From Erythrobacter colymbi (GTDB lineage Bacteria > Pseudomonadota > Alphaproteobacteria > Sphingomonadales > Sphingomonadaceae), in NCBI RefSeq assembly GCF_002155685.1, contig NZ_MUYK01000013.1:1-64000 (forward strand): a DNA stretch of 64,000 nucleotides. The letters are read 5' to 3'. The position numbers and the translations under genes were made by a program. Positions within the stretch are counted from its first letter, which is position 1. Each line of letters starts with the position of its first letter. Under the pieces are notes generated by a model, which was given only the letters and a program-made list of their open reading frames with translations, had not been told where the DNA came from and made no database searches. Positions 10,001 through 16,586 of the stretch are shown here, piece after piece.

Positions 10001-10248
10001 TCGCCGTCGTCCTCGCCGTCTTCGTCATCTTCGATGCTGGCAAGGAACACGGAGCCGCCACGTCCACGGCCTTTGCCGAGCAGGCCTTCAGCCACCAGAT
10101 CATCCTTTGCGGCTGCATATTCCTCGTCCGAGAGGCCCGGCACCTGTTCCCGCAGCAGCGCCAGCAGCGCCATATTGCCGATGGCCGAGCCATCTTCAGG
10201 CACATGGGCGAGGATCAGATCACGCAAGGATAACGACATGGCAGGCAA
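7057..10248 (-). CDS. Type III-like site-specific DNA adenine methyltransferase (Mod), 1063 residues
   Basis: This is the modification and recognition subunit partnered with the downstream nuclease. The order of motifs is that of a beta-class adenine methylase: DPPYG at 303-307 comes before the S-adenosylmethionine motif DPTCGSGTT at about 582-590. The protein is much longer than a usual Mod. It begins with a predicted winged-helix domain (about 1-70), an acidic stretch (about 73-84) and a Lys/Ala/Pro linker (about 100-113). The region between the two methylase motifs should hold target recognition. A TTG at 10248 has GGGGAAG just upstream, while an ATG at 10239 is the alternative start. Its stop overlaps the Res start. 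Confidence 0.9.
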   Translation of the reverse strand: MPAMSLSLRDLILAHVPEDGSAIGNMALLALLREQVPGLSDEEYAAAKDDLVAEGLLGKGRGRGGSVFLASIEDDEDGEDDGEDFALEAQEPGVAVTRRAAGKKKAPAKAKGPVQVLSYRHDDTRVNNPEVGMVHPDNDPDQPKTVWAYDPHLDPALMFDSQRGAIETLIDDALASGDADVMADALAELKRMQAPYLNWTGKAERTSFEVDTVSLHVHERVDPATILARAAKRLKGGKGAEEWRQADLFAAPFENLPLRKAVDFYKHEKGWSNRLIAGDSLLVMNSLLQKESMAGKVQMIYIDPPYGIKYGSNFQPFTNKKDVKDRVDADLTQEPEMIKAFRDTWELGIHSYLTYLRDRLRLARELLSESGSLFVQISEENVHLVRGLLDEIFGQSNFFADIIFVKAGALGSVQLPRQNDYIIWYCKDKRVVKYNQLYFEKIPEEDVGAYRLAELPNGEIRGLKNGDDLSKVRPLRYVLMTKPGPGQKYSFDFQGRPVDAGDRWWGFPPESMPRLIRSGRIAPSGRDSKRYLDDFPATYLSNLWTDTATGSGMGKVYVVQTNEKVVERCLLMCTEPGDLVLDPTCGSGTTAVVSERWGRRWITCDTSRVAITLAKQRLMTASFDYFALRYPNEGLKGGFIYQTVPHITLKSIANNPDIDTIYEAEHPSIATALDGLNASLLAAPPASFKPGQGYRKGKPVTFAAGEGLEEWEVPFDFPAGWPDKARKPFDDFHTARRTMQAAMDQSIKDRAEQETLYDKPKKDDTRLRITGPFSVEAVPAPTVLSLDETVQPAEADATVARSGETSRQTQWRDELIRTGIRAKGGAMLKFADLETIPGVRHLHASGTLAETGERVVVSFGPEHAALEQRQVEMALSEAEKLRPAPKFIVFCAFTFDPEAAKDIDEINWPGVTLLKAQMNTDLLTEDLKKARSSNQSFWLMGQPEVELRQTGDTWQVEVHGFDYFDPREGTLVSGGKSKIAMWSLDTDYDGRSLMPHQVFFPMAGAKDGWNRLKKTIRAELDEDLLEQFHGTVSLPFEAGDHRRIAVKIVDDRGIESLKIMDLG

Positions 10249-10255
10249 GGCTTCC

Positions 10256-10276
10256 CCAAATCACTCAAAGATTTGG
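10256..10276 (-). promoter_or_regulatory. Inverted repeat just upstream of the methylase ribosome site
   Basis: CCAAATC (10256-10262) and GATTTGG (10270-10276) form a perfect 7-bp inverted repeat with a 7-base loop. In the transcript the hairpin ends directly against the GGGGAAG ribosome site of mod. It could be an operator or an RNA element that tunes translation of the restriction-modification operon. Confidence 0.4.
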
Positions 10277-10873
10277 CGTGCACGTTAATGCCGATTTTGG
10301 CTGCCGTCACCCGTCCGCTTCGCAGCAATTGCGCGATCGATGCGATGCGGCTGACTTTCTGCAATGGCGAGAGGCGCCGGACGACATGGCCCGCGGCCTC
10401 GTAACGGGATGATATCGGGGCGCGATGATCACATCACCACTTGCGCGCTTTGGGTTTGCAGCCAGCGCTCCGCGCTGACTGACCCAAGCCGCAGTTGCCT
10501 TGGTCGGGAGAATGGGCATCCTCACAGAACGGGCAATGCGCGTCTGCGATCCACCCGATGACAGTGAAGGCAGTATGAGAATTGGGATGAAAGGAAAAGC
10601 GGGCCCCCTCCCCCCGATCCCTCTAAGATGTCGATTATTAAGACTTCGTATATGTCAGAGAAAATTTTTCCTTCCGATTCCCTCTTCAGCGAAATTTCCA
10701 TAGAAATTCCGACCTTACAGCGAATTTGGAGCTCGTCATCAGTCCGATTGCAAAGCTCTCGGAGACCCGTCGAAGGCTATCGAAGGCAGGGCGGCGCTCC
10801 AGTAAGGATCGCCGCCCCCCCGATGGCAGAGACTTGGCTGATTGCCTGCTTAAAAGACTGGCACGTGCAACAC
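10277..10873. other. Gene-poor stretch upstream of the restriction-modification operon
   Basis: About 600 bases. Short frames exist on both strands but none has a convincing start, ribosome site or protein-like composition. The region probably holds the promoter for the methylase operon near its left side. No inverted repeat stronger than the one at 10256-10276 was noticed, and no RNA gene was recognised. Confidence 0.45.
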
Positions 10874-11392
10874 TTAGAAATGGACCTCCCAGCTCGGATA
10901 TCGGAAGGTTGCCCCATCGACCACGTCTGCCATACGACGACGAACTTCTGCCCAGCCACGTTCGACCCCAGCAGCAATCTTCGCGGGCCGCGGAACTGCG
11001 CATTCTATCAACTTGCCCGACGTATCAAACGCGAATGCATGCGACCGATTATCAGCCACCAGGATCATAGGCGCACCGCTTCGCACGATGCACGGATGGA
11101 CGAGGCCAATCATAAGAGTGTCTCCGCGGGGCTTTATCATGAAGAGCCCGTCACAGATCGAGGTAGTTTTGTCGGCGAAGTTGGCCAAAAGCCAGGGCAC
11201 CTGCTTGCGCACAGCAAATTCCGCTATCGCACCGATTCCATCTGCAATCGTCCCGTTGTTCGCGGCGAAAGCCATCTGGCAGCCCTTGATGCTGACATTG
11301 CCGGGGTCGCGCGGGCGCCACAAGGCTCTGGGCAGGACATAGGTAATCGGTAGGCGGGGGCAGGCCCCGCCGGGCAGGGTAAGATCAATCAT
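10874..11392 (-). CDS. Hypothetical protein, 172 residues
   Basis: The protein reads plausibly from MIDLTLPGG, with AAAGGA 9 bases before the ATG at 11392; upstream in-frame ATGs at 11410 and 11452 lack such a site. It has alternating hydrophobic segments (for example GDTLMIGLVHP and APMILVADNRSHAFAF) that suggest a beta-rich globular domain, and no signal peptide or membrane segment. No family is recognised. It is monocistronic, lies between the restriction system and the core genome, and is less GC-rich than the genes to its right, so it is likely part of the accessory region. Confidence 0.5.
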   Translation of the reverse strand: MIDLTLPGGACPRLPITYVLPRALWRPRDPGNVSIKGCQMAFAANNGTIADGIGAIAEFAVRKQVPWLLANFADKTTSICDGLFMIKPRGDTLMIGLVHPCIVRSGAPMILVADNRSHAFAFDTSGKLIECAVPRPAKIAAGVERGWAEVRRRMADVVDGATFRYPSWEVHF

Positions 11393-11702
11393 TTCAGTAT
11401 TCCTTTTCATGGATTTGCTGACCCCGTTCCGGGTGTCAGAAGCCTTTTCCATTCTCAGAACAGGCTCATCCCTGATCTCGAATACCGAGGGATATTTGCC
11501 GTCCGATCCATCGGCGGCATCGGCTTTCTTTCAGATATTCAGCGTTGTATGCGGCTCTGCAGTCCAAAGGTCATGGCTCAGCGCCGGATGCATTTCATAG
11601 CAAGCCGCATTATCGCGTCCGATAGAGTTGCGACGCAATCGCCTCGCCGCCGCATCTATGAGTCAAAGCGGGATAGTGCGCCATGCGGGGTTGCCACCGC
11701 CG

Positions 11703-11797
11703 ACTGTCCCAATTAACTGTCCCAACACGCCTGCCGGGCGATGGCTGCCGGTAAATTTTACCGTTTTAGTTCAATTGGCTGGGGCAAATTGGCTGGG
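11703..11797. repeat. Two pairs of short direct repeats around an AT-rich palindrome
   Basis: ACTGTCCCAA occurs at 11703-11712 and 11716-11725, and AATTGGCTGGG at 11773-11783 and 11787-11797. The repeat starts are 13 and 14 bases apart. Between the pairs lies the palindrome CGGTAAATTTTACCG at 11749-11763. Repeated short sites with about one helical turn of spacing often mark recombinase or regulator binding. Function unknown. Confidence 0.4.
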
Positions 11798-11815
11798 AAT
11801 CCTTCCGCCCCAGCC
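11777..11815 (-). terminator. Possible terminator hairpin after the sulfatase operon
   Basis: GGCTGGGGC (11777-11785) and GCCCCAGCC (11807-11815) are a perfect 9-bp inverted repeat, 54 bases past the sulfatase stop on the minus strand. The loop is 21 bases and there is no clear T run after it, so intrinsic termination is only possible. Confidence 0.35.
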
Positions 11816-11868
11816 ATCATCCTCTCATCGCTCTTCCATCCCCACCCGCACGGGACCCCCGCGCGCGG

Positions 11869-13536
11869 TCAGTTGGGCCAGTAGATCCACTCGCCGCGCG
11901 GGTCGAAGGGCTCGGCCAGCGTCGTGTCGATCGAGACCGGCGTGTCGAAGGTGCTGGCATAGAGCGGCGGCTTGCGGCCACGCTCGTGCGCGGCCAGCAG
12001 GGCTTCGAGTGCCTTGCGCTTGGCGGGCTCGCTCGCGGCAAGATTACGCTGTTCGGTCGGGTCGGCGGCGAGGTTGTAGAGCCACACCTTGCCCTGCTTG
12101 CCGTTCACCTGAAGCTTCCAGTCCCCTGCACGCACCGCCTTGTAATAGCCGCTCGACCAGAACAGCGGGGCATCGGCCCGTGACTGCGTGCCCTTGCCGG
12201 TGAGCGCGGGCAGCAAATCGCGCCCGTCGATCGCGACGCCCTTTGGCAGCGGCGCGCCTGCGGCGGCGGCGAAGGTTGGCATGAGGTCGACCTGCCCGAC
12301 GGGGAGCGCGACGCGCGATCCCGCCGCCACCCGCGCCGGCCAGCGCGCCAGCAGCGGCACGCGGATGCCGCCCTCGAAGAACGTGCCCTTCCCCCCGCGA
12401 TAGGGCGCGTTGAGATGCTGGAGCCCGACGTACCCCGGCGCGCCGTTGTCCGACGAGATCACCACCAGCGTGTTGTCGGCCAGCCCCTCGGCCTCGAGCT
12501 TTGCCATGATCCGCCCCACGCTACGGTCGAGCGCGCGGATCATCGCGCCGTAGACCCGCAGGCGGTGCGGGCCGATATCGCCCACCGCGTCATAATCGGC
12601 CTTCGTCGCCTGCAGCGGCGAATGGACACCCCATTGCGCGAGGTAGAGGAAGAAGGGCCGGTTGCGGTTGGCCTCGATCACCTTCAGGCTCTGGTCGGTC
12701 CAGTAATCGGCGAGGTATCCGCCAGGAGCGAACTTTTCGCCGCCATTGTAGCTGGTGGCATAGTGCGCCGAGGCCCACAGGAAACGGTCGATGGGGTCGA
12801 AATCGACATGCGCGCTGACCGCGTTCGGATCGTCCTCGGGCAGGTGCAGCATCCCGTCCATGTTGAGGCTCTCGTCGAAGCCCTGCGCGTTCGGCAGGAA
12901 GCGCGGCGCATTGCCGAGGTGCCACTTGCCGATGTGGACGGTGTGATAGCCGCTCGCCTTGAGCACTTCGGCGACGGTCACTTCCTCGGGGGGAAGGCCC
13001 TGATCCTCGAACGGCGGGGCGGCCTCGGCAGCGGCGGGATCGGTGAGGACCGGCGGGCGATCGGGCTGGATGTCGTTCCACACCATCGGCACGATCCGCG
13101 GGAAGCCCGCGGGCGTGGGGGTAAACTCGAACCCGGTGCGCGTGGCATAGCGCCCGGTCATCAGCTGCGCGCGGCTCGGCGAGCAGGTGGCGTTCCCGGC
13201 ATAGGCCTGAGTGAAGATCGCGCCCTCGGCGGCGAGCTGGTCGATATGAGGAGTCGGCACCTTGCCGCCTGCCACCCCGCCGCCGAAGGTGGAGAGGTCG
13301 TTCATGCCGAGATCGTCGAACAGGATGAAGATGATGTTGGGCGGACGCTCGGCGGGAGACCGGGCGGCCTCAGTCGGGCCCTGCTGCCACGGGACGGGAC
13401 GGTTGGGCGCGACGTCCTGCGTGCTGCGCCACTTGACCAGCGCAAGGGCAAGATCGGTGCGGAAGTGGTAGGCCCCCGCCCCGGCCATCGCCAGCGCAGC
13501 GAGCGTCCCCAGCGCCCCCTTCTGCCAGCGCTTCAT
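11869..13536 (-). CDS. Type I (formylglycine-dependent) sulfatase, membrane-anchored
   Basis: Hydrolyses a sulfate ester of an unknown substrate. The 555-residue protein has the sulfatase signature CSPSRAQLMTGR, with the Cys at about residue 118 that must be oxidised to formylglycine, and the metal-binding FDDLG near 73-77. Further conserved blocks are HIGKWHLG and NGAPGY. The first 25 residues form a hydrophobic segment after MKRWQK, which is a signal anchor or uncleaved signal peptide, so the enzyme acts in the periplasm. The ATG at 13536 overlaps the DUF1330 stop as ATGA. It is the last gene of an operon that also encodes its presumed activator. The substrate could be an aryl or alkyl sulfate, and the sequence does not decide. 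Confidence 0.92.
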   Translation of the reverse strand: MKRWQKGALGTLAALAMAGAGAYHFRTDLALALVKWRSTQDVAPNRPVPWQQGPTEAARSPAERPPNIIFILFDDLGMNDLSTFGGGVAGGKVPTPHIDQLAAEGAIFTQAYAGNATCSPSRAQLMTGRYATRTGFEFTPTPAGFPRIVPMVWNDIQPDRPPVLTDPAAAEAAPPFEDQGLPPEEVTVAEVLKASGYHTVHIGKWHLGNAPRFLPNAQGFDESLNMDGMLHLPEDDPNAVSAHVDFDPIDRFLWASAHYATSYNGGEKFAPGGYLADYWTDQSLKVIEANRNRPFFLYLAQWGVHSPLQATKADYDAVGDIGPHRLRVYGAMIRALDRSVGRIMAKLEAEGLADNTLVVISSDNGAPGYVGLQHLNAPYRGGKGTFFEGGIRVPLLARWPARVAAGSRVALPVGQVDLMPTFAAAAGAPLPKGVAIDGRDLLPALTGKGTQSRADAPLFWSSGYYKAVRAGDWKLQVNGKQGKVWLYNLAADPTEQRNLAASEPAKRKALEALLAAHERGRKPPLYASTFDTPVSIDTTLAEPFDPRGEWIYWPN

Positions 13537-13958
13537 GCGCCCGCCGCTCCGTCCCGCGCGGCGGTGCAGATGTTGAGCTGCCCGGCCAGCCCCGCCTCGC
13601 GGTGCTTCGTGATCGCCTGATATTCGGGCGATTGCACCATCGCGAACATCGCCTTTCTCGAGGGATATTCGGCGATTGCCACCATGTCCCACAGCTCCTC
13701 GACCTCGCCGATGAGGAGGCCGGTCACATCCCCGCCGAAGCGCAGCTTGCCGCCCACCGCGGTGATGCAGGCGGCCACCCCTTGCGCATAGCGGGCATAG
13801 GCTTCGCGCCCCGACAGTTCGGGCTCGGAGCCATCGGCATAGGCCGCCTTGTCCTTGAACTTGAGGAGGTTGACCATGCAGATCGGGGCATCATCGCTGC
13901 CCGCGAAGAACGCCATCGCCTGCTGCGGGGCCGGATTGAGCTGGTTGGTCACGATCAT
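13533..13958 (-). CDS. DUF1330 family protein
   Basis: A 141-residue protein with the ferredoxin-like alpha-beta layout of DUF1330 and dimeric barrel proteins: [13 protein letters not shown], later [10 protein letters not shown], and a C-terminal half with the pattern [15 protein letters not shown]. It has no catalytic residues that define a reaction and no signal peptide, so it is cytoplasmic. The ATG at 13958 and the stop at 13533 both overlap neighbouring genes by 4 bp, which places it between the dehalogenase and the sulfatase in one transcript. Dimeric barrels often bind or isomerise small aromatic or lipid molecules; the role here is unknown. Confidence 0.85.
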   Translation of the reverse strand: MIVTNQLNPAPQQAMAFFAGSDDAPICMVNLLKFKDKAAYADGSEPELSGREAYARYAQGVAACITAVGGKLRFGGDVTGLLIGEVEELWDMVAIAEYPSRKAMFAMVQSPEYQAITKHREAGLAGQLNICTAARDGAAGA

Positions 13959-14863
13959 TGCGGCGCTCCCTTCGCTGCGACATCGAGAATGGCGGCGACG
14001 AAGCCCTGCGGGTCGTCCTCCTGGATGAAATGCCCGCCCTCCAGGGCGCGGTGGGCCTGCCCTGCGGTGCCGGGGACGCGGCCGATGAAGCGCGTCTCGC
14101 CGGTGCGGGTGATCGGATCGCCATCGGAAAAGGCGCAGAGGAAGGGCTTGTGCCACTGGTCGAGCACGGCCCACGCGGCCTTCTGGTCGGGCACGGCAGG
14201 GTTGCCCTCGAAGGGCACGAAGCTCGGGAAGATCCGCGCACCCGCCTTGTAGCGCGCGTCGGGAAAGGGCGCGTCATAGGCGGCGATTTCGGCGGCGGAG
14301 AGCGGACGCTTTGTGCCCTTGGCGATGATCCTGCCGATCGGGAACAGCGGGCTCCACTTCGAGAACGCCCGCCAGATCGCGAAGGCGCGCGGCGCGGGGC
14401 CGCCTTCCGGCAGCCCGCCATTGGAGAGCGCGACGGCGCGAAAACGCTCCGGCATAGCGGCAACCAGCCTGAGCCCGATCAGCGAACCCCAGTCCTGACA
14501 GGCGAGGGTGATGTCGCGCAAGTCCAGCCCCTCGAGCCACTGCCGCATCCAGCCGACATGGCGCGCATAGGAATAGTCGGTCTTGGCCGCGGGCTTATCC
14601 GACCGGCCGAAGCCGACGAGATCGGGCGCCACGACGCGGTAGCCTGCCGCCACCACGGGGCCGATCATGTGGCGATAGAGGTAGCTCCAGGTCGGCTCGC
14701 CGTGCATCATCAGCACCACGGGCGCATTGCGGGGGCCTTCGTCGATATAGTGGATGCGCAGGGGGGCGCCGCTCTGAGCGTCCTTCACCTCCGCATAGCG
14801 GGGCTCGAAGGGGAAATCGGACAGCCCCGCAAAAGCCTCGTCCGGCGTGCGCAGCACCTTCAC
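13955..14863 (-). CDS. Haloalkane dehalogenase-like alpha/beta hydrolase
   Basis: A 302-residue alpha/beta hydrolase closest to subfamily I haloalkane dehalogenases, which replace a halogen on an alkyl chain with hydroxyl. The nucleophile is Asp124 in CQDWGSLIG, and the following Trp125 is the typical halide-binding residue. [11 protein letters not shown] (about 54-64) forms the oxyanion region, an Asp in DGDPITR near 249 and His278 in [11 protein letters not shown] complete the triad. A GTG start at 14863 is chosen because a purine-rich GGAGAGGGGAT lies upstream. It has no signal peptide. It overlaps the DUF1330 start by ATGA. Some members of this family have unknown natural substrates, so true dehalogenation is inferred. 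Confidence 0.82.
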   Translation of the reverse strand: MKVLRTPDEAFAGLSDFPFEPRYAEVKDAQSGAPLRIHYIDEGPRNAPVVLMMHGEPTWSYLYRHMIGPVVAAGYRVVAPDLVGFGRSDKPAAKTDYSYARHVGWMRQWLEGLDLRDITLACQDWGSLIGLRLVAAMPERFRAVALSNGGLPEGGPAPRAFAIWRAFSKWSPLFPIGRIIAKGTKRPLSAAEIAAYDAPFPDARYKAGARIFPSFVPFEGNPAVPDQKAAWAVLDQWHKPFLCAFSDGDPITRTGETRFIGRVPGTAGQAHRALEGGHFIQEDDPQGFVAAILDVAAKGAPQ

Positions 14864-14919
14864 AGCGATCCCCTCTCCCGTTTTATTGGCACTCTGAATG
14901 TCATTATCTTCCGGCGGCG

Positions 14920-15843
14920 TCAATCCTGCCGGGGCGGCGCGCGCTTGGTGTCGATGAGGCGGAAGCCGATGTGGTCGGTGCCCAGCCCGCGCTCCTGGAA
15001 CTGACGTGCGGCAGGGCGATAGCGGGCGCAGTAATTGGCAGCGCAGAGGAAGGAGCCGCCCTTGATCACCCCGACCGGCTCGCCCGCATCGGCGCGGCTG
15101 CCGGACGTGGCGGTCCACTCCCAGACATTGCCGATCATGTCGTGGAGCCCGAAAGCATTGGCGGCAAAGCAGCCGACGGGCGCGCGGCCGGTGAAGCCGT
15201 CGGTGCCGAGGTCCTTGGCCGGAAACGCGCCCTGCCAGTAATTCGCCTGCGGCTTGCCCTCTCCGTCCACCGGCTCGGGCAACGCGGGCGCACCGGCGCG
15301 GGCGGCGTATTCCCATTGCGCCTCGTCGGGGAGCTGCTTGCCGGCCCATGCGGCATAGGCCTGCGCATCCGCGTAGGCGATCTGGACGACGGGCACGCGA
15401 TCCTGCCCCGCGATGTCCGTGCCCGCGCCCGCAGGATAGCGCCACTGGGCCCCCGGCACCCAGCGCCACCATGCGCGATCGTCCGGCGTAGGCGCGCGAA
15501 ACACCGCCGAGCCGGGCTGGAGCATCTCGGGCGGCGCGCCGGGGAGCGCAGGGGGCGCGCGCTCGGCCAGGGTGACATAGCCGGTGGCTTTGACGAATGC
15601 CGCGAACTGCGCGTTGGTCACCTCGTGGGCGTCCATCCAGAAGCCTTTGACAGCCACTTCGCGCGGCGGGCCTTCCTCGGGGTAATCGGGGTCCTCGCCC
15701 ATGGTGAAGGTGCCGCCAGGGATCCAGACCATCGCGTCATCGGCAAGGCCCTTGCAGGCGCTCCGGCGCGGCGGATCGGGCGGATCGGCCTCCCCGCAAG
15801 CGGCCAGTAGCAGACAGGCGAGGATGGCCAGCGCGGCGCGCAT
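14920..15843 (-). CDS. Formylglycine-generating enzyme (sulfatase-modifying factor), lipoprotein
   Basis: Oxidises the active-site Cys of type I sulfatases to formylglycine, using oxygen and a copper-binding Cys pair. Both Cys are present (about 267 and 272) in [17 protein letters not shown], the family active site. Other FGE-sulfatase blocks are [25 protein letters not shown] and GNVWEWT. The N-terminus [16 protein letters not shown] is a lipoprotein signal with Cys16 as the lipid site, so this copy is exported and tethered, unlike most bacterial members. It sits in the same operon as a sulfatase, which is its likely substrate. Its start overlaps the TetR stop by one base (TGATG). Confidence 0.9.
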   Translation of the reverse strand: MRAALAILACLLLAACGEADPPDPPRRSACKGLADDAMVWIPGGTFTMGEDPDYPEEGPPREVAVKGFWMDAHEVTNAQFAAFVKATGYVTLAERAPPALPGAPPEMLQPGSAVFRAPTPDDRAWWRWVPGAQWRYPAGAGTDIAGQDRVPVVQIAYADAQAYAAWAGKQLPDEAQWEYAARAGAPALPEPVDGEGKPQANYWQGAFPAKDLGTDGFTGRAPVGCFAANAFGLHDMIGNVWEWTATSGSRADAGEPVGVIKGGSFLCAANYCARYRPAARQFQERGLGTDHIGFRLIDTKRAPPRQD

Positions 15844-16463
15844 CACCCCTCCGGCCAGCGCGCCAGTGCGTCGCCCAGCATCCGCCGCACCACCGCCGCG
15901 GCCTCGTCCGGCGCGAGGTTCTGGTCGTGGCGCAGCAGCCGCCAGGTGTTGAAACTGAGGATGACATTGAGACCCCGCGCCCCGTCGAGATCGGCACGCA
16001 CCTCCTCGGGCAGATGCGCCGCCAGCGCCTCGGCCTCGAGCCGCAGCTGGCGTCGATAGCCTTCCATCAGATAGGCGGATTCGAAGCGCCGGACATTGGC
16101 CGAGATGCGATAGGGCATGATCGTCTCGAAGATCAGCGCACGGCGCGCAGCGATGTCGAACAGCCGCGCTTGCCACGTCGCACCTTCGGGCGGGCGGAGC
16201 AGGATCGGCAGGATCCGGCTTTCGATCGCCGCCGCCATCTCGCGGTAGAGCGCGTCCATGTCCTTGAAGTGGCGGAACACCGACCTGAGGCCCACGCCCG
16301 CGACCTCGGCGACCTGCGCGGCGCTCGGCGCGACCTCGCCGCGGGCGACCAGATCGAGCATCGCCGCCACGATCCGCGCATGGCTCGACCGGCTGCGCTG
16401 GCGCCGCCCGTCACGCGGCAGGGCTTCGGTGAGAGGGGCTGGCGACAGGTCGGCAGAGGGCAT
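15843..16463 (-). CDS. TetR family transcriptional regulator
   Basis: A 206-residue regulator that starts the sulfatase-dehalogenase operon. A Ser/Arg-rich N-terminus (RRQRSRSSHARI) leads into a TetR helix-turn-helix: APSAAQVAEVAGVGLRSVFRHFKDMDALYREM. The C-terminal part (about 85-205) is all helical and should bind an effector. GAGG lies 6 bases before the ATG at 16463. As first gene of the operon it probably autoregulates it by binding near the promoter at 16511-16539. The inducer is unknown; a substrate or product of the encoded enzymes is a reasonable guess. Confidence 0.85.
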   Translation of the reverse strand: MPSADLSPAPLTEALPRDGRRQRSRSSHARIVAAMLDLVARGEVAPSAAQVAEVAGVGLRSVFRHFKDMDALYREMAAAIESRILPILLRPPEGATWQARLFDIAARRALIFETIMPYRISANVRRFESAYLMEGYRRQLRLEAEALAAHLPEEVRADLDGARGLNVILSFNTWRLLRHDQNLAPDEAAAVVRRMLGDALARWPEG

Positions 16464-16510
16464 GCGCGGGCCTCTTCGGCAGGTGGCAGGGACGATCCCG
16501 GCCGGCACGC

Positions 16511-16539
16511 AGCCTATGTTCTGGCACTCATACTGTCAA
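16511..16539 (-). promoter_or_regulatory. Predicted sigma70-type promoter of the TetR-FGE-dehalogenase-sulfatase operon
   Basis: On the minus strand TTGACA (16539-16534) is followed after 17 bases by TAGGCT (16516-16511). Spacing and the -35 match are ideal and the -10 is moderate. The predicted start of transcription is near 16505, about 40 bases before the TetR ATG. Confidence 0.5.
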
Positions 16540-16586
16540 ATTCCGAAGGGGGGACAGCCACCCTGCCCCCTCCCCGGTTGGCAACC

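Larger units (their letters stand above)
11393..11868. other. Repeat-containing gene-poor stretch at the accessory/core junction
   Basis: No convincing gene is seen in about 475 bases. The right half holds two pairs of short direct repeats (11703-11797), a perfect palindrome CGGTAAATTTTACCG (11749-11763) followed by TTTT, and a 9-bp hairpin (11777-11815). Composition changes from the lower-GC accessory genes on the left to the GC-rich operon on the right, so a former integration boundary is possible. Confidence 0.4.

Noticed and set aside
10628..11353. A plus-strand frame of 241 residues upstream of and opposite to the hypothetical gene at 10874-11392
   Set aside because: The minus-strand frame has a good ribosome site and more protein-like composition. 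The plus-strand frame has no ribosome site, and its low-complexity, Ser/Arg/His-rich translation is typical of a shadow.
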